From positions 434,001-498,000 of the forward strand of contig NZ_LR027852.1 of NCBI RefSeq assembly GCF_900607235.1: a stretch of DNA of 64,000 nt. Direction: 5' to 3'. Each line of letters begins with the position of its first letter. The first letter of the stretch is position 1. The notes below the pieces were generated by a model that was not told where the DNA came from, did not search any database, and worked only from the letters and a program-made list of their open reading frames with translations. The position numbers and the translations under genes were made by a program. This document shows, in pieces, positions 38,225-47,839 of this stretch. This stretch comes from Olivibacter jilunii (lineage in GTDB: Bacteria > Bacteroidota > Bacteroidia > Sphingobacteriales > Sphingobacteriaceae).

Positions 38225-39421
38225 ATGAAGCTATACAATAGCAAATTTGAGAAGATCAGTACGATTTCTACCTTTATTTTAATTCCTCTATCAGGACTTG
38301 TAACCGATGTTTATATTCCATCTTTCCCAGAGATGCAATCGGTTTTTCAAACAAGCGCGGCAGGTATTCAGTTGACGCTTTCTTGCTTTTTGATCAGTTA
38401 CGGGATTACCATGTTTGTGGCCGGGAGTGTAGTTGATAGTTTTGGAAGATATCGAATTATATTAGGCGCCTTATTGTTATTTGCATTGAGTAATTTTTCG
38501 ATTGCTTATGTGCATAATCTTTACTTCCTTTATGCTATACGCGTTTTACAGGGAATATTGACCGCGCTGATCGTGGTGGCCAAGCGTGCCTTTTTAGTTG
38601 ATATCTATACCGGCGAAAAGCTCAAACATTATATGGGGTTGCTGTCGGTGGTCTGGTCGCTCGGCCCCATTACAGCTCCCTTCTTGGGTGGGTACCTGCA
38701 ATCTTATTGGGGTTGGACATCTAATTTTATTTTCCTAGGTGTTTATGCTTTGTTTTCTTTTACCTTGGAATATATATTCTGTGGGGAAGCAATGCGTCAG
38801 GCCCAGGCCTTCCGTATGCCTACTATTATTGCAAGTTATCGCAAGGTGTTGGGAACGAAGGAGTTTTCACTAGGGCTCTTCGTGTTGGCAGCAAGTTATT
38901 CGATGGTCCTGATTTTTGGTATGACGGCTCCTTTTATTATCGAAGAACAATTCCATTTATCATCGGTGGTAACCGGTTATTGTGCGCTCATTTCCGGTTT
39001 AGGCCTTTTTGTAGGAGGTATGTTGGCTAAGCAATTAACCAGTCGTCCGCTGCTAATGAAGTTACGAATCGCTAATTTTTCTGAATGCATGATTGCGCTA
39101 TTGATGTTTTTCGTTGGTACGTTGTTTACGAACCTATACGTATTAATGTTATTTGTATTCAGTATGCATGTTTGTGCGGGCTTTATGTACAACGTCTATT
39201 TCACTTTTTGTTTAACACGTTTTCCGCAAAACGCGGGTATATCCAGTGGTATTACCAGCGGAGGTTCTTATCTCATAACCTCGGTGCTAAGCTATAGCAC
39301 GATTAGTCTGGTAAAAGTGAGTAGCCAAAGTACGCTTGCCATCTGTTATTTTGCAATGGCCGTTGTGACATTTTCACTATTGCAAGTATTGAAAAAGATT
39401 CGGATGAGTGGGGTAGACTAA
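38225..39421 (+). CDS. MFS multidrug exporter, Bcr/CflA type (DHA1)
   Basis: Inner-membrane proton-driven exporter with 12 predicted helices in 398 residues. Family signs: LSGLVTDVYIPSFPEM at the first helix (the Bcr/CflA TD-x-Y-xP motif), motif A-like GSVVDSFGRYRIILGAL in the loop between helices 2 and 3, and motif C-like VWSLGPITAPFLGGYL in helix 5. Substrates of the family include bicyclomycin, chloramphenicol and other small toxic compounds; this one's is unknown. It is probably controlled by the AraC regulator directly upstream. Confidence 0.9.
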   Translation: MKLYNSKFEKISTISTFILIPLSGLVTDVYIPSFPEMQSVFQTSAAGIQLTLSCFLISYGITMFVAGSVVDSFGRYRIILGALLLFALSNFSIAYVHNLYFLYAIRVLQGILTALIVVAKRAFLVDIYTGEKLKHYMGLLSVVWSLGPITAPFLGGYLQSYWGWTSNFIFLGVYALFSFTLEYIFCGEAMRQAQAFRMPTIIASYRKVLGTKEFSLGLFVLAASYSMVLIFGMTAPFIIEEQFHLSSVVTGYCALISGLGLFVGGMLAKQLTSRPLLMKLRIANFSECMIALLMFFVGTLFTNLYVLMLFVFSMHVCAGFMYNVYFTFCLTRFPQNAGISSGITSGGSYLITSVLSYSTISLVKVSSQSTLAICYFAMAVVTFSLLQVLKKIRMSGVD

Positions 39422-39532
39422 GCATTCAAAGAGATTAATTGCTATCTTGCCATGCTTTTTATCCGCCCATCTAGATGAAGTAGTGTCGGAAAAATGCAGC
39501 GTACTCTCCGGTTGCAAGTAGAAAATCATGCA

Positions 39533-40663
39533 ATGAAGAAGCTATTAAGGATATTAAAATATATGATGGTCGTTATTCTCAGTGTAGCCGTTTTGTTAGC
39601 GATTACGGTTTTTTTTTATATTCGACAAGATAAATTTGGTCAAGCACCTTCGGGTAAGCGACTAGAGCGGATAAAGCAATCACCCAACTACCGAGATGGA
39701 CAGTTTCAGAATCTACATTTTACACCAACGATCACCGAAGGATACTCTTTTATCGGTGTACTTTATAAGTTCTTTTTCGGTAAGGATCCGAGAAACCGAC
39801 CGACTGATCCACTTCCTACTGTTAAAACAAACTTACAGCAACTGGACCCGAATGCTAATCTTCTGGTTTGGTTTGGGCATTCTTCCTATTTATTACAGCT
39901 AGACGGCGTACGCTATTTGGTGGATCCGGTATTTTGTGGGAATGCATCACCCGTTCCGGGATCGAATAGAAGTTTTAAAGGAACCGATATCTATACCGCA
40001 GCGGATATGCCATCGGTTGACTATCTCTTGATTACACACGATCACTATGATCATCTTGACTATGAAACGATTGTGGCGTTGAAGGATAAGGTGACTCGGA
40101 TAATTTGTGGTTTAGGGGTAGGTGCCCATTTTGAACATTGGGGATATGAAGCCGATAACATTATTGAAAAAGATTGGAATGAAAAGGTTGTCGTTAATAC
40201 CCAAACAACCTTGCATACCTTGCCTACCCGCCATTTCGCAGGTAGAAGTTTCAGCAGAAACAATACACTTTGGCTCTCATTTTTGTTGGAAACCCCAACC
40301 AAAAAAATCTATTTGGGCGGTGATAGCGGTTATGATACCCATTTTGCGACGATAGGCAAGCAATTTGGTCCGATTGATTTGGCGATTCTTGACAATGGAC
40401 AATACAACCCCGCCTGGCAAGCGATTCATATGCTTCCGGAAGAAGTTATAAACGCTTCGAAAGACTTAGGAACCAAACGTCTTTTTCCGGTACACTCATC
40501 AAAATTTGCGCTTTCTCTGCATGCCTGGGACGAACCCTTAAAAAGAATAAGCATACTCGCTGCATCGGAGAAGTTGCCTTTTATTACGCCCATGATAGGG
40601 GAGGTAGTCCGCCTCGATGATCCTGCCCAGACCTTTACAGCATGGTGGAAAGGTGTAAAATAA
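39533..40663 (+). CDS. Membrane-anchored metallo-beta-lactamase-fold hydrolase (NAPE-PLD/UlaG-like)
   Basis: Residues 1-30 from MKKLLRIL form an N-terminal membrane anchor; an ATG 13 codons upstream (39494) is a possible alternative start. The metal-dependent hydrolase domain follows: LLVWFGHSSYLLQLDG, the metal motif THDHYDHLD, His in PTRHFAGRSFS, Asp in LGGDSGYDTHF, and His in FPVHSSKFALS. This matches bacterial proteins similar to N-acylphosphatidylethanolamine phospholipase D, so a role on membrane lipids is possible, but the same fold covers other phosphodiesterases and lactonases. It stands alone between the MFS gene and a small YtxH-like gene. Confidence 0.85.
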   Translation: MKKLLRILKYMMVVILSVAVLLAITVFFYIRQDKFGQAPSGKRLERIKQSPNYRDGQFQNLHFTPTITEGYSFIGVLYKFFFGKDPRNRPTDPLPTVKTNLQQLDPNANLLVWFGHSSYLLQLDGVRYLVDPVFCGNASPVPGSNRSFKGTDIYTAADMPSVDYLLITHDHYDHLDYETIVALKDKVTRIICGLGVGAHFEHWGYEADNIIEKDWNEKVVVNTQTTLHTLPTRHFAGRSFSRNNTLWLSFLLETPTKKIYLGGDSGYDTHFATIGKQFGPIDLAILDNGQYNPAWQAIHMLPEEVINASKDLGTKRLFPVHSSKFALSLHAWDEPLKRISILAASEKLPFITPMIGEVVRLDDPAQTFTAWWKGVK

Positions 40664-40739
40664 CCATATTTTATTTTCGCTGAAACATTTCAGTAGGCGG
40701 TTTGTTAAAAGGTAGTTACATTAGTAAAATCACTGAAAA

Positions 40740-40937
40740 ATGGGATTATTTAGAACAATACTACTAGGCGCAGCCGCTTATGGTGCCTATAAATATGCGA
40801 CGAAGAAAGATGCAAATGGCCGATCGATGGTGGATGATATTAAAGAGAAGGCACCGGCATGGAAAGAGAAAATAATGCGTTTCAAAGACGATATGGAACG
40901 GGAACTTAAACATCGAACATCCGGTGAGTATAAGTAA
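40740..40937 (+). CDS. Small YtxH-like protein
   Basis: 65 residues. Residues 1-20 (GLFRTILLGAAAYGAYKYA) form a glycine-rich membrane-inserting helix, followed by a charged amphipathic helix (DDIKEKAPAWKEKIMRFKDDMERELK). This organisation recalls YtxH-domain or general stress small proteins of Bacteroidota; no specific function can be given. The stop codon lies inside the left arm of a hairpin shared with the convergent TonB receptor gene. Confidence 0.7.
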   Translation: MGLFRTILLGAAAYGAYKYATKKDANGRSMVDDIKEKAPAWKEKIMRFKDDMERELKHRTSGEYK

Positions 40938-40969
40938 CCTTCGTTTAAAAACCGAAGATTACTTATACT
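40927..40969. terminator. Hairpin between convergent genes, probable two-way terminator
   Basis: Arms 40927-40943 and 40953-40969 pair at 16 of 17 positions with a 9-base loop. The left arm contains the TAA stop of the 65-codon gene, and the leftward receptor gene ends 16 bases beyond. T-runs are weak on both sides. Confidence 0.55.
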
Positions 40970-40985
40970 GAAAGACAAGCTGCTT

Positions 40986-43331
40986 TTAAAAGTTGTAAGA
41001 GAGATTCATCGTTAGGGTGGCCCCGTTTCCACGAACGTATTCGGCATCAATTGCGCGATATTGGCTAACCACTGGATAGTAGGAGCTGTTTAACAGATTC
41101 TCTACGCCCATCCCTAGGGAAAACTTGTTGTTGATTCGGTATAAAGCAGAGAGATTAAGCAAGCTGACAGCGTCTACCGGTCCTTCACTGTTAGCATATA
41201 ACCCGTTTGAGCGTGGCTCAAAGCGATTTCTATCGCCCGTATATACCCAATTTAGCTTAAGATCGAACTCAGAGGAAGGACAGAAAGCAATATAAGCCGT
41301 CGCTTTAGGCGGGGCGATGCGAATACCATTCATATATACTTTTGTACCGTCTTCCTGCTCTGATTTGCCTTCTACAAAGGAGTAACTTGCTCCAACCGTC
41401 CATTGCGGACTAAGAAAAGCGTCAGCTGTTACTTCATAACCATATACGCGTTCCGGCTCACGCTGCGGTACCAGGTATCCGCCAACATCAACTAAGTTCG
41501 CGCCAAACTTGGAAGTGCTAATATAGTAAGCAGCCGTAAGGTGAAAAATATCGAAACGACTGCTGATACCCAGCTCATAATTGTTCGTAATAATCGGATC
41601 CGTCTCGATACTTTCAAGCGTACTTTGCGTAGCCCTACGTAGAATACGTCCCAACTCATTGATGGCGAAGCCCTGCGAAAAGCTAATGAATGGATTTAAG
41701 AAATCGTATTTGTTATAGCGCAAACCAACATTGAACATGGTGGCGTGATACGGGATTTTACCCCCCGATACGGCTATGCTTCCCTCACCATTAGGACCTG
41801 TCGCGATGGTATTGAAATCCTTTACTTTTACATTGGCATTCTCGTAACGCACACCTCCTTTCAGCACCAAATGATTCCATAGGTCTAACTTAAGCTGTGC
41901 ATAAGGTGCCAGATTAACCATGTCCATATCCGGGATGTAAACACGGCCATCGGTTAGAATTTGATTTGTTCGGTCGTTTAGCAGATCGAGCCCATAGGTA
42001 AGCTCTGCTTGGAGGTCGTCATGTATAGCCCAAGGTGTATTGAGGTTTAAACGCAAACCCTTTTTAAAAGATTGAATTTTTGTTTGTCCGGGCCCGTACC
42101 ACGCGGTTCCTTGTTCAACATAACGATTCATGGAAACGAAGCGATTATAATAAGCCGTTATATCGAGTGATGTACGGTATGGCAATGCATCGTGGTGATA
42201 AGAAAGGAAAACGTTATGGTTATAAGGTGTACCCGCCGGTTCACCTGGATCATCTCCTTTGACCCCAATGGAAGGCCTCTCACGGTATTTTCCAACAACA
42301 TTGACATAATCACTGTGCTGAACACTTCTAAACAGATTGTAGGATGCTGTAAGGGCGCTATGCTCATTCGGCTTATAAGCAAGCTTAATAAAGGTGTTGT
42401 AGAGATTATTTTCCCCAAGACCGTCAGCCTGTGCGTTCACTTCGCCTTTAGCATCTTTTAATACACCGGTGTAATTGTATGTTCCACTTACAACATAAGA
42501 GAATTTATCAATCGAGCCTTCGAAGAGCTGTGAAATCCGATAGCCAATCGTATTGGATGGGTGCACTAGATTTCCGCTCGTTCCGATACTGGTCGTTCCT
42601 CCAAAACGTTTTCCCACTGCCGGTGTTTTGGTAATGAAGTTAATGATACCTCCCCCGGAGCCATTGCCGTAAATTGAAGTTGCTCCCTTGATCACTTCCA
42701 CACGTTCGATGACAGCTGGGTCAAGCGTACGTATATCCCGGGCCCCATTCATCAAGGGTGTCGATTGTGGAATCCCATCGATAAGCACCAATACCTGCCG
42801 ACCACGTAGGGTTTGTCCGCTATTGGTGGCCTTGTTTGTTCCTGTACCTAGTCCCGGAATCGTATTTCCTAAAATAGTAGCTATAGAGGGGTTGACGTTG
42901 GTTTGTTCTTTAACCTCTTGAGCATTGAGAATACTAATAGATGAGGGTACTTCGTCGATACTCTCCGGCTTGCGGCCAGCGGTAATAACCACCTCATTAA
43001 GGGCGATATCCTGACTGAGTATAAACTCAATCTGTGTCGCGGTGTTCGTTGTGAGCTGGACTTCTTTGGTTGTTTCTTTATAGCCTATGTAGCTGGCTAT
43101 CAGCTTGTAATTTCCTTCTGGTAGCGTATTTGTAACAAACTGGCCCCGTTGATCCGTTTTTAAGATGGTTTTTCGAACACCAATGCTGTCAAGGACCTTA
43201 ATGGTTACATCTTGTAGCGGCGCACCTTTATCATCAATAATTAATCCTTTTAATATGACCTTTTGCGATTGTGCAAAAGAGAGGGATAGAGTAAGTAGGC
43301 ATAAGCTTGCGAAAAGTAGAAGTTGCTTCAT
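40986..43331 (-). CDS. TonB-dependent siderophore-type receptor
   Basis: Outer-membrane receptor for a ferric chelate or similar ligand. The start MKQLLLFASL at 43331 begins the signal peptide (ending LSFAQ); the more upstream in-frame ATG lies inside the proposed promoter. Order: carboxypeptidase-D-like domain (about 25-110, LKGLIIDDKGAPLQDVTIKV), plug (TAGRKPESIDEVPSSISIL, GRQVLVLIDGIPQSTPL, ERVEVIKGATSIYGNGSGGGIINFITK), then a 22-strand barrel ending LTMNLSYNF. FhuE/FecA/catecholate-type plug motifs are present, but the ligand cannot be named. Part of a region with three TonB receptors. Confidence 0.9.
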   Translation of the reverse strand: MKQLLLFASLCLLTLSLSFAQSQKVILKGLIIDDKGAPLQDVTIKVLDSIGVRKTILKTDQRGQFVTNTLPEGNYKLIASYIGYKETTKEVQLTTNTATQIEFILSQDIALNEVVITAGRKPESIDEVPSSISILNAQEVKEQTNVNPSIATILGNTIPGLGTGTNKATNSGQTLRGRQVLVLIDGIPQSTPLMNGARDIRTLDPAVIERVEVIKGATSIYGNGSGGGIINFITKTPAVGKRFGGTTSIGTSGNLVHPSNTIGYRISQLFEGSIDKFSYVVSGTYNYTGVLKDAKGEVNAQADGLGENNLYNTFIKLAYKPNEHSALTASYNLFRSVQHSDYVNVVGKYRERPSIGVKGDDPGEPAGTPYNHNVFLSYHHDALPYRTSLDITAYYNRFVSMNRYVEQGTAWYGPGQTKIQSFKKGLRLNLNTPWAIHDDLQAELTYGLDLLNDRTNQILTDGRVYIPDMDMVNLAPYAQLKLDLWNHLVLKGGVRYENANVKVKDFNTIATGPNGEGSIAVSGGKIPYHATMFNVGLRYNKYDFLNPFISFSQGFAINELGRILRRATQSTLESIETDPIITNNYELGISSRFDIFHLTAAYYISTSKFGANLVDVGGYLVPQREPERVYGYEVTADAFLSPQWTVGASYSFVEGKSEQEDGTKVYMNGIRIAPPKATAYIAFCPSSEFDLKLNWVYTGDRNRFEPRSNGLYANSEGPVDAVSLLNLSALYRINNKFSLGMGVENLLNSSYYPVVSQYRAIDAEYVRGNGATLTMNLSYNF

Positions 43332-43367
43332 TGACGTCTTTTGTAAGATGGCTGAATTTAATCGGCA

Positions 43368-43375
43368 CAAATGTA
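43368..43375 (-). promoter_or_regulatory. -7 box (TACATTTG) of the siderophore-type receptor
   Basis: Read leftward this is TACATTTG, an exact TAnnTTTG match, 36 bases before the chosen start. It overlaps the alternative upstream ATG at 43370 and so excludes it. Confidence 0.5.
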
Positions 43376-43438
43376 TAGTTATTTAGACCTATTAAAAATA
43401 GCAAATTACGGGATGACAATAATATGACAGAATCGGGG

Positions 43439-45886
43439 CTAAAATTCTTTGTTCCCAAATTCGCTCTCCGGAAGTTTGAGTTTATTCTTCAATTTATTTA
43501 GCTGAAAACTGAGGTTTAAGAGTAGGATATCTTTTTCGTAAATATAGTTTGTAGTGGTATAGAAATCGGAACCAAAGGTTGTAATCCGTTGCTCATTAGC
43601 CTGGATGAATCCCAGATCGATATTTTGCCACTGTAGTTGCGCACTGAACCGGCCGTTCATGAAAGTTTTTTTCAGTGCGAGGTTAGGTGATATAAAACGA
43701 GAATCTCTTCCTTGAGCTGTTGGACGAGCCGACAAATAGTTAAGATTTCCTTGAACGTTAAGTGTGGAATTTATTTTATAGTCTGTGTTAAAATTTATGG
43801 CATAGACCCAATCGCTATTGGCTACATCGATCTGTTCATCGAATAACGTCCCTTTTATATGGTACTTATATAGATTGGCGCCTAAATAAATTTGCCATTG
43901 CTTGGTTATCTGTGTATTGATACCCGTTTCCAGACCATAGCTATAGGCCTTGCCCGCATTCGTATAGATACGATTTAAAATCGTATCCGTATATACGCTA
44001 TTTACCCGTTGAATGGGGTTTTTAATATCTTGATAGTATAAGGTGGAGAAAAATGACCCCTTTTTGAAAGTTTTGATAAGCCCTAGCTCTGCCAGGTATA
44101 TAAACTCGGGTAATAAATCAGCATCTCCCTGCTCCAAGGTTTCTGAATGTTCACGCTCAGGTATAGGGTTCAATTCAAAATTATTGGTTCGCTGCACTCT
44201 TCTACTGACGCCGGCTTTTGTTTGCCACCCGCTGCTAAGTGTATAAAGTATATTGGCTGAAGGGAATAAATTGTCCAAAGTAAGTACATGAGGTGCCTCT
44301 TCCCCTCGCAAGTTTACATTACGATTTGCATGTTCGTAGCGTAAGCCTCCCGTATATTCGAACTTTTTATGCTTACCGGCGTATTGGCTATAAAGCGAAT
44401 GAATGGAATTCCGAGCGTCTATTAGACCAGAAAATTCCGGATCAACGACGAAAGTATCTCCCTGTTTTGTTGAGTAAATAAAATCTCCGTTTTGCTTGTC
44501 TTCCCTGAATTGATAGCCACTTTCCCAGCTTCCTTCGCCAATTTTTACCGAATAATCCAATTTAGCTCGTAATCCTTTGAGCGGGTTTTTATAAGTGTTA
44601 AGAGTATGTTGAACGGTCGTATTCCCTTCTATATTTTTATTATCTGTAGAACCGTATAAGTCGGCATATTCGTAGAGTAGCGAAAGAGACAGGTTGGATC
44701 GATCATTAAATTGATGGGTATAACCAAAATTTCCGAGTACAAAGTTACCTTGTTTTGTTTGGAGATTAGCATTAAAATAGGAAGTCCTTCCTATAACTTG
44801 CTGATTTTCCAAATCTATTTTGGTATTGTTATAGTAAATATCAGCCACACGATCCTGAAATTTGTGTCCTGCAAAAAATCCGATTGAGAACGTGTTCTTC
44901 TCATCTGCTTTAAATTCGATATTAAAGCGTCCGCCGTAATTGTACTTATCAAAGCTGCGCTCACCATTCGACGGAAAGGTAGTTTTAATTTGATTGATAA
45001 TCGTATAAACGTCGCCCTCTCTGAACCCGGCGTTATCATTGCGAAGGTAGTTAGCACTTGCCGTTAAATCCCATCGGTTATTTTTATAGTTGAAGGAAAT
45101 ATCAGTGCCATAACGTTTTTGACTTTCTTTATTATTGTAATCGTTAAAACTGGGAAAGCCAGTTTGTAGGTTTATCGCAAGAAAAGAACCGTTATCCACT
45201 CCTGTTTTTGTAGTGATATTGATAATACCACCTTTACCATCCGGATCGTATTTTGCTGATGGGGCGGTAATCAGTTCAATATTTTCCACGACATTAGCGG
45301 GAAGTTGACTTAATATCGTCTGCACATCCGTTTGTACTGCTTTACCGTTTATCAATACCAAAAAGCCACTAGACCCTCGTAATGTAATTTCTCCCTGCCC
45401 ATTGATCGCTATTGATGGCATATTTTTGATAATATCGATAGCAGTTCCACCCTTTGCCGTCTCAAACTGGTTTGCTTTGTACACTTGCTTATCTATCTTA
45501 TGATAATTTAGATTGGGTTGAGCTGAAACAACCACCTCGTTTAAAAAGGTAGCGGATGGTTTCAATTCTATTGCTTTTATAGCTAAATGTTCGCCTGCAT
45601 GGAGCGGTGTCAGTTTGATTACCTGCGTTTCATAACCTAAAAATCGTATTTTAAGCAGGTATTGTCCTGCTTTTAATTTTGCGAGTGAGAAAGCGCCGCT
45701 TTCATTTGTCATAACGCCATCTACAAAAGCTGAATCATGATTGTTTTGATGTATGCTTACACTTGCGTAGCTTATTGGGCTATGGCTTAACGAATCATAT
45801 ACTTGGCCGGAAACTTGAGCTTCTTGAGCCAAAGCGGAAGATGAAAGAAAAAATAATAAAAAAGAAAGTACGTACAGATTTTTCAT
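43439..45886 (-). CDS. TonB-dependent receptor, outer membrane beta-barrel (OMP_b-brl_3) type
   Basis: 815-residue outer-membrane protein. A signal peptide ends at SALAQ (residue 20). A carboxypeptidase-D-like domain follows (about 25-105, VSGQVYDSLSHSPISYASVSI), then the plug (EVVVSAQPNLNYHKIDKQVY, GGTAIDIIKNMPSIAINGQGE, SAKYDPDGKGGIINITTK) and a barrel of the kind annotated as outer membrane beta-barrel family. It ends in NLSFQLNKLKNKLKLPESEFGNKEF, a charged tail after the last strand. These proteins differ from SusC and from classic siderophore receptors; ligands are mostly unknown, and some take up peptides or metals. The AraC gene at 45951 is just upstream in the same direction (64 bases) and may regulate or be co-transcribed with it. 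Confidence 0.88.
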   Translation of the reverse strand: MKNLYVLSFLLFFLSSSALAQEAQVSGQVYDSLSHSPISYASVSIHQNNHDSAFVDGVMTNESGAFSLAKLKAGQYLLKIRFLGYETQVIKLTPLHAGEHLAIKAIELKPSATFLNEVVVSAQPNLNYHKIDKQVYKANQFETAKGGTAIDIIKNMPSIAINGQGEITLRGSSGFLVLINGKAVQTDVQTILSQLPANVVENIELITAPSAKYDPDGKGGIINITTKTGVDNGSFLAINLQTGFPSFNDYNNKESQKRYGTDISFNYKNNRWDLTASANYLRNDNAGFREGDVYTIINQIKTTFPSNGERSFDKYNYGGRFNIEFKADEKNTFSIGFFAGHKFQDRVADIYYNNTKIDLENQQVIGRTSYFNANLQTKQGNFVLGNFGYTHQFNDRSNLSLSLLYEYADLYGSTDNKNIEGNTTVQHTLNTYKNPLKGLRAKLDYSVKIGEGSWESGYQFREDKQNGDFIYSTKQGDTFVVDPEFSGLIDARNSIHSLYSQYAGKHKKFEYTGGLRYEHANRNVNLRGEEAPHVLTLDNLFPSANILYTLSSGWQTKAGVSRRVQRTNNFELNPIPEREHSETLEQGDADLLPEFIYLAELGLIKTFKKGSFFSTLYYQDIKNPIQRVNSVYTDTILNRIYTNAGKAYSYGLETGINTQITKQWQIYLGANLYKYHIKGTLFDEQIDVANSDWVYAINFNTDYKINSTLNVQGNLNYLSARPTAQGRDSRFISPNLALKKTFMNGRFSAQLQWQNIDLGFIQANEQRITTFGSDFYTTTNYIYEKDILLLNLSFQLNKLKNKLKLPESEFGNKEF

Positions 45887-45950
45887 ACTTGCGCTAAGCT
45901 AGGATAGTTATCGCGATAAAAATGGTGAAAATCGATCTATCTTTGGTAAT

Positions 45951-46769
45951 TTATGATAAAGCACGAAACTGATGCGGTGTTATGTTCGTGTGCTTTTTGA
46001 AAAACTTTACAAAATAGGACGGATCGTTGAATTGCAGTCGGAAAGCAATTTCGCTAATGGTAAGGTTGCTGAACTGTAAATAACGTTTGGCTTCAGAAAG
46101 GGTAAAGGCTTCGACAATCTTCTTTGCTGATGTTCCAGCCACCTTATAACAAATGTCATTAAGCACTTTCGACGGAATGTTTAGCTTTTCAGCATAAAAG
46201 CTTAGATTTCTATTGGTTCCCTCGGTTGTCGAAATCAGATCAATAAATAATGCATATAGGTCTAGGTATCTATTGTCAATATCCTGCTTGAGCCCCTCTT
46301 GTAGTAGGGTGCCTAAAATACTCTTCAATAATCCCTCGATAATTAAATCCTGAAAATGCTGCTCTTGCGAATATACATGGTAGAGGCTTTCGAAAAGGTT
46401 TCGAATCGGTTGAATATCGTGCTGGAGGGGCAGATGTTCAATTCTCCAGAACAAATGAAACAGGGCTTTTAGTTCGGTGTCTTTACTATGGTTTATAAAT
46501 TCATCCTTTATAATCAGAACAAAGCCTTCGGGTTCGCTGACGATATCCCAAGCGTGGATTTGGTTCTTTTTTAGGATGAAGATAGCGGGTGCAGCGATAG
46601 GATAGGCGGTACTATCTATCAGATGCACACCGTCACCCTTCCATAGAAAGATGACTTCGAAATAGTTTTTATGCTTGTGGGGTTCGGTATTCCGTATATG
46701 CTTTCGAAAAGGTGCTATTTTAAATGTTTTGTCTAAACCTATTTTCTCTTTTATCTTAAATGCCTGCAT
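45951..46769 (-). CDS. AraC-family transcriptional regulator
   Basis: 272 residues: an N-terminal cupin sensor domain (about 1-140; HIRNTEPHKHKNYFEVIFLW, with His residues in the barrel) and a C-terminal AraC helix-turn-helix pair (about 175-270; NIPSKVLNDICYKVAGTSAKK, then ISEIAFRLQFNDPSYFVKFFKKHTNITPHQFR). It lies immediately before the OMP_b-brl receptor gene in the same direction, so that gene is the most likely target. The family usually acts as an activator that responds to a small molecule; the ligand is unknown. Confidence 0.92.
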   Translation of the reverse strand: MQAFKIKEKIGLDKTFKIAPFRKHIRNTEPHKHKNYFEVIFLWKGDGVHLIDSTAYPIAAPAIFILKKNQIHAWDIVSEPEGFVLIIKDEFINHSKDTELKALFHLFWRIEHLPLQHDIQPIRNLFESLYHVYSQEQHFQDLIIEGLLKSILGTLLQEGLKQDIDNRYLDLYALFIDLISTTEGTNRNLSFYAEKLNIPSKVLNDICYKVAGTSAKKIVEAFTLSEAKRYLQFSNLTISEIAFRLQFNDPSYFVKFFKKHTNITPHQFRALS

Positions 46770-47197
46770 TCTTCATCGCTATATGATTCGTCTATAAAAA
46801 TAAGAAGGGTCCACTTAATTTCTGCAATTATTCTCTATAAAAATAGTAGATTATTTAGTGCCAATTTTAAGTGACAGACGAGAAATGATGAGATATAGTT
46901 TTGCACGACAGATAAAAGATAGATAAAGCACCTATGTTCGTACAAGCTTCGTACGTTGTTCGCGTAGATAAGGATCTATTGGGAATCAACAGCGAATCAC
47001 CTAGGAGTTTAAAGGGTTCGCGGTCGGATAGAAGTCCCATCTGATTCGCTGTTGATACGGTTTGAGCCCCAGATGGATGGGGCTAAACACCTACAAATTA
47101 AAATACGATTGCGAGGCAGAAAGGCTTAGTAATGACAGGGCCTGAAATTTATGTTCTAAATTCCAGGCCCTGCGAATTGTTGTTGTGTGACGAAATG
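46770..47197. other. 428-base gap with several inverted repeats and a possible rightward promoter
   Basis: No protein gene is supported. Seen in it: a TAGTTTTG box (46896-46903, rightward), a perfect 15-bp inverted repeat with arms 46985-46999 and 47042-47056 around a 42-base spacer, a small AGCCCC/GGGGCT hairpin (47065-47084), and the strong hairpin 47136-47172. The promoter, folded segment and hairpin could form a structured RNA of about 260 bases. Equally, the first repeats could be a decayed mobile-element footprint. Confidence 0.35.
47136..47172 (-). terminator. Hairpin after the FKBP gene
   Basis: CAGGGCCTG and CAGGCCCTG pair perfectly over 9 bases, then six further A-T pairs after one mismatch, with loop TGTTC. 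It lies 26 bases after the leftward FKBP stop. No T-run, so its role as terminator is inferred from position and stability. Confidence 0.5.
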
Positions 47198-47839
47198 CTA
47201 TAGATTGTCGTTAATGTCAACAACTTCTATTTCAAATACTAGTGGAGAGTTGGCGGGTATTTTTTCATTAGCTTTATCATCGTAGCCCCAAGGTGATGGG
47301 GTTACAAAACGGATCTTAGATCCTTTTTTCAATCCTGAGCTTGTCAATCCAAAGGTCGGCATGTTCTGACCATTATAAGTAAATGAGCTTGGTATGAAAG
47401 CATATACCCAGGCAGGGATAATGTTAGAACCTAAATTGGTTTTAAACGTTTTTTTGTTGGCTAAAGAATCACTTGTTTGATCAAATACAGTTCCATTCAG
47501 TAACTGCCCTTTGTACTTTACTTCAATAGTAGGCGCTACAATTTGACCTATTGAATTCAATTTGTAGGTATAAGAATCAGATTGACCTGGCTCCAATACC
47601 TCGTACCAAATACCCGTACTATCACTACGCCTTGGATTGGTCCATCCATTGTCAGGGTCTTGAACATAGGCTCTCAAGATCGGTTCTTGTTCGGCAAGTA
47701 CTTTCCGTATGCGTGCTTGTCGGATGGAATCCTGTCTTTCCTGTTCCCTTCTTATTTCATCGAAATCAGTTTTATTACAGGCTGAAAAAGCAATTAGCAC
47801 CCCAAAAAGTAGAAATAGAATTTTGTTTGTGTGTTTCAT
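47198..47839 (-). CDS. FKBP-type peptidyl-prolyl isomerase lipoprotein
   Basis: Periplasm-facing folding helper that speeds cis-trans isomerisation at proline. A lipoprotein signal ends at Cys21 in IAFSACNK. A short charged helix (DEIRREQERQDSIRQARIRK, about 25-45) follows, then the FKBP domain (about 95-210): VEVKYKGQLLNGTVFDQT, IIPAWVYAFIP, the GLKKGSKIRFVTPSPWGYDDKA block, and PLVFEIEVVDI at the end. The usual active-site Trp/Phe/Tyr pattern is largely kept. Bacteroidota carry several such lipoproteins. It stands alone, leftward, and diverges from the small exported protein gene at 48083. Confidence 0.9.
   Translation of the reverse strand: MKHTNKILFLLFGVLIAFSACNKTDFDEIRREQERQDSIRQARIRKVLAEQEPILRAYVQDPDNGWTNPRRSDSTGIWYEVLEPGQSDSYTYKLNSIGQIVAPTIEVKYKGQLLNGTVFDQTSDSLANKKTFKTNLGSNIIPAWVYAFIPSSFTYNGQNMPTFGLTSSGLKKGSKIRFVTPSPWGYDDKANEKIPANSPLVFEIEVVDINDNL

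Noticed and set aside
45892-45901. Ten-base match TAGCTTAGCG before the OMP_b-brl receptor gene (leftward) and again at 48049-48058 before the small exported protein gene
   Set aside because: Differs from the -7 consensus by one base and two occurrences are not enough to call an operator; may be coincidence.
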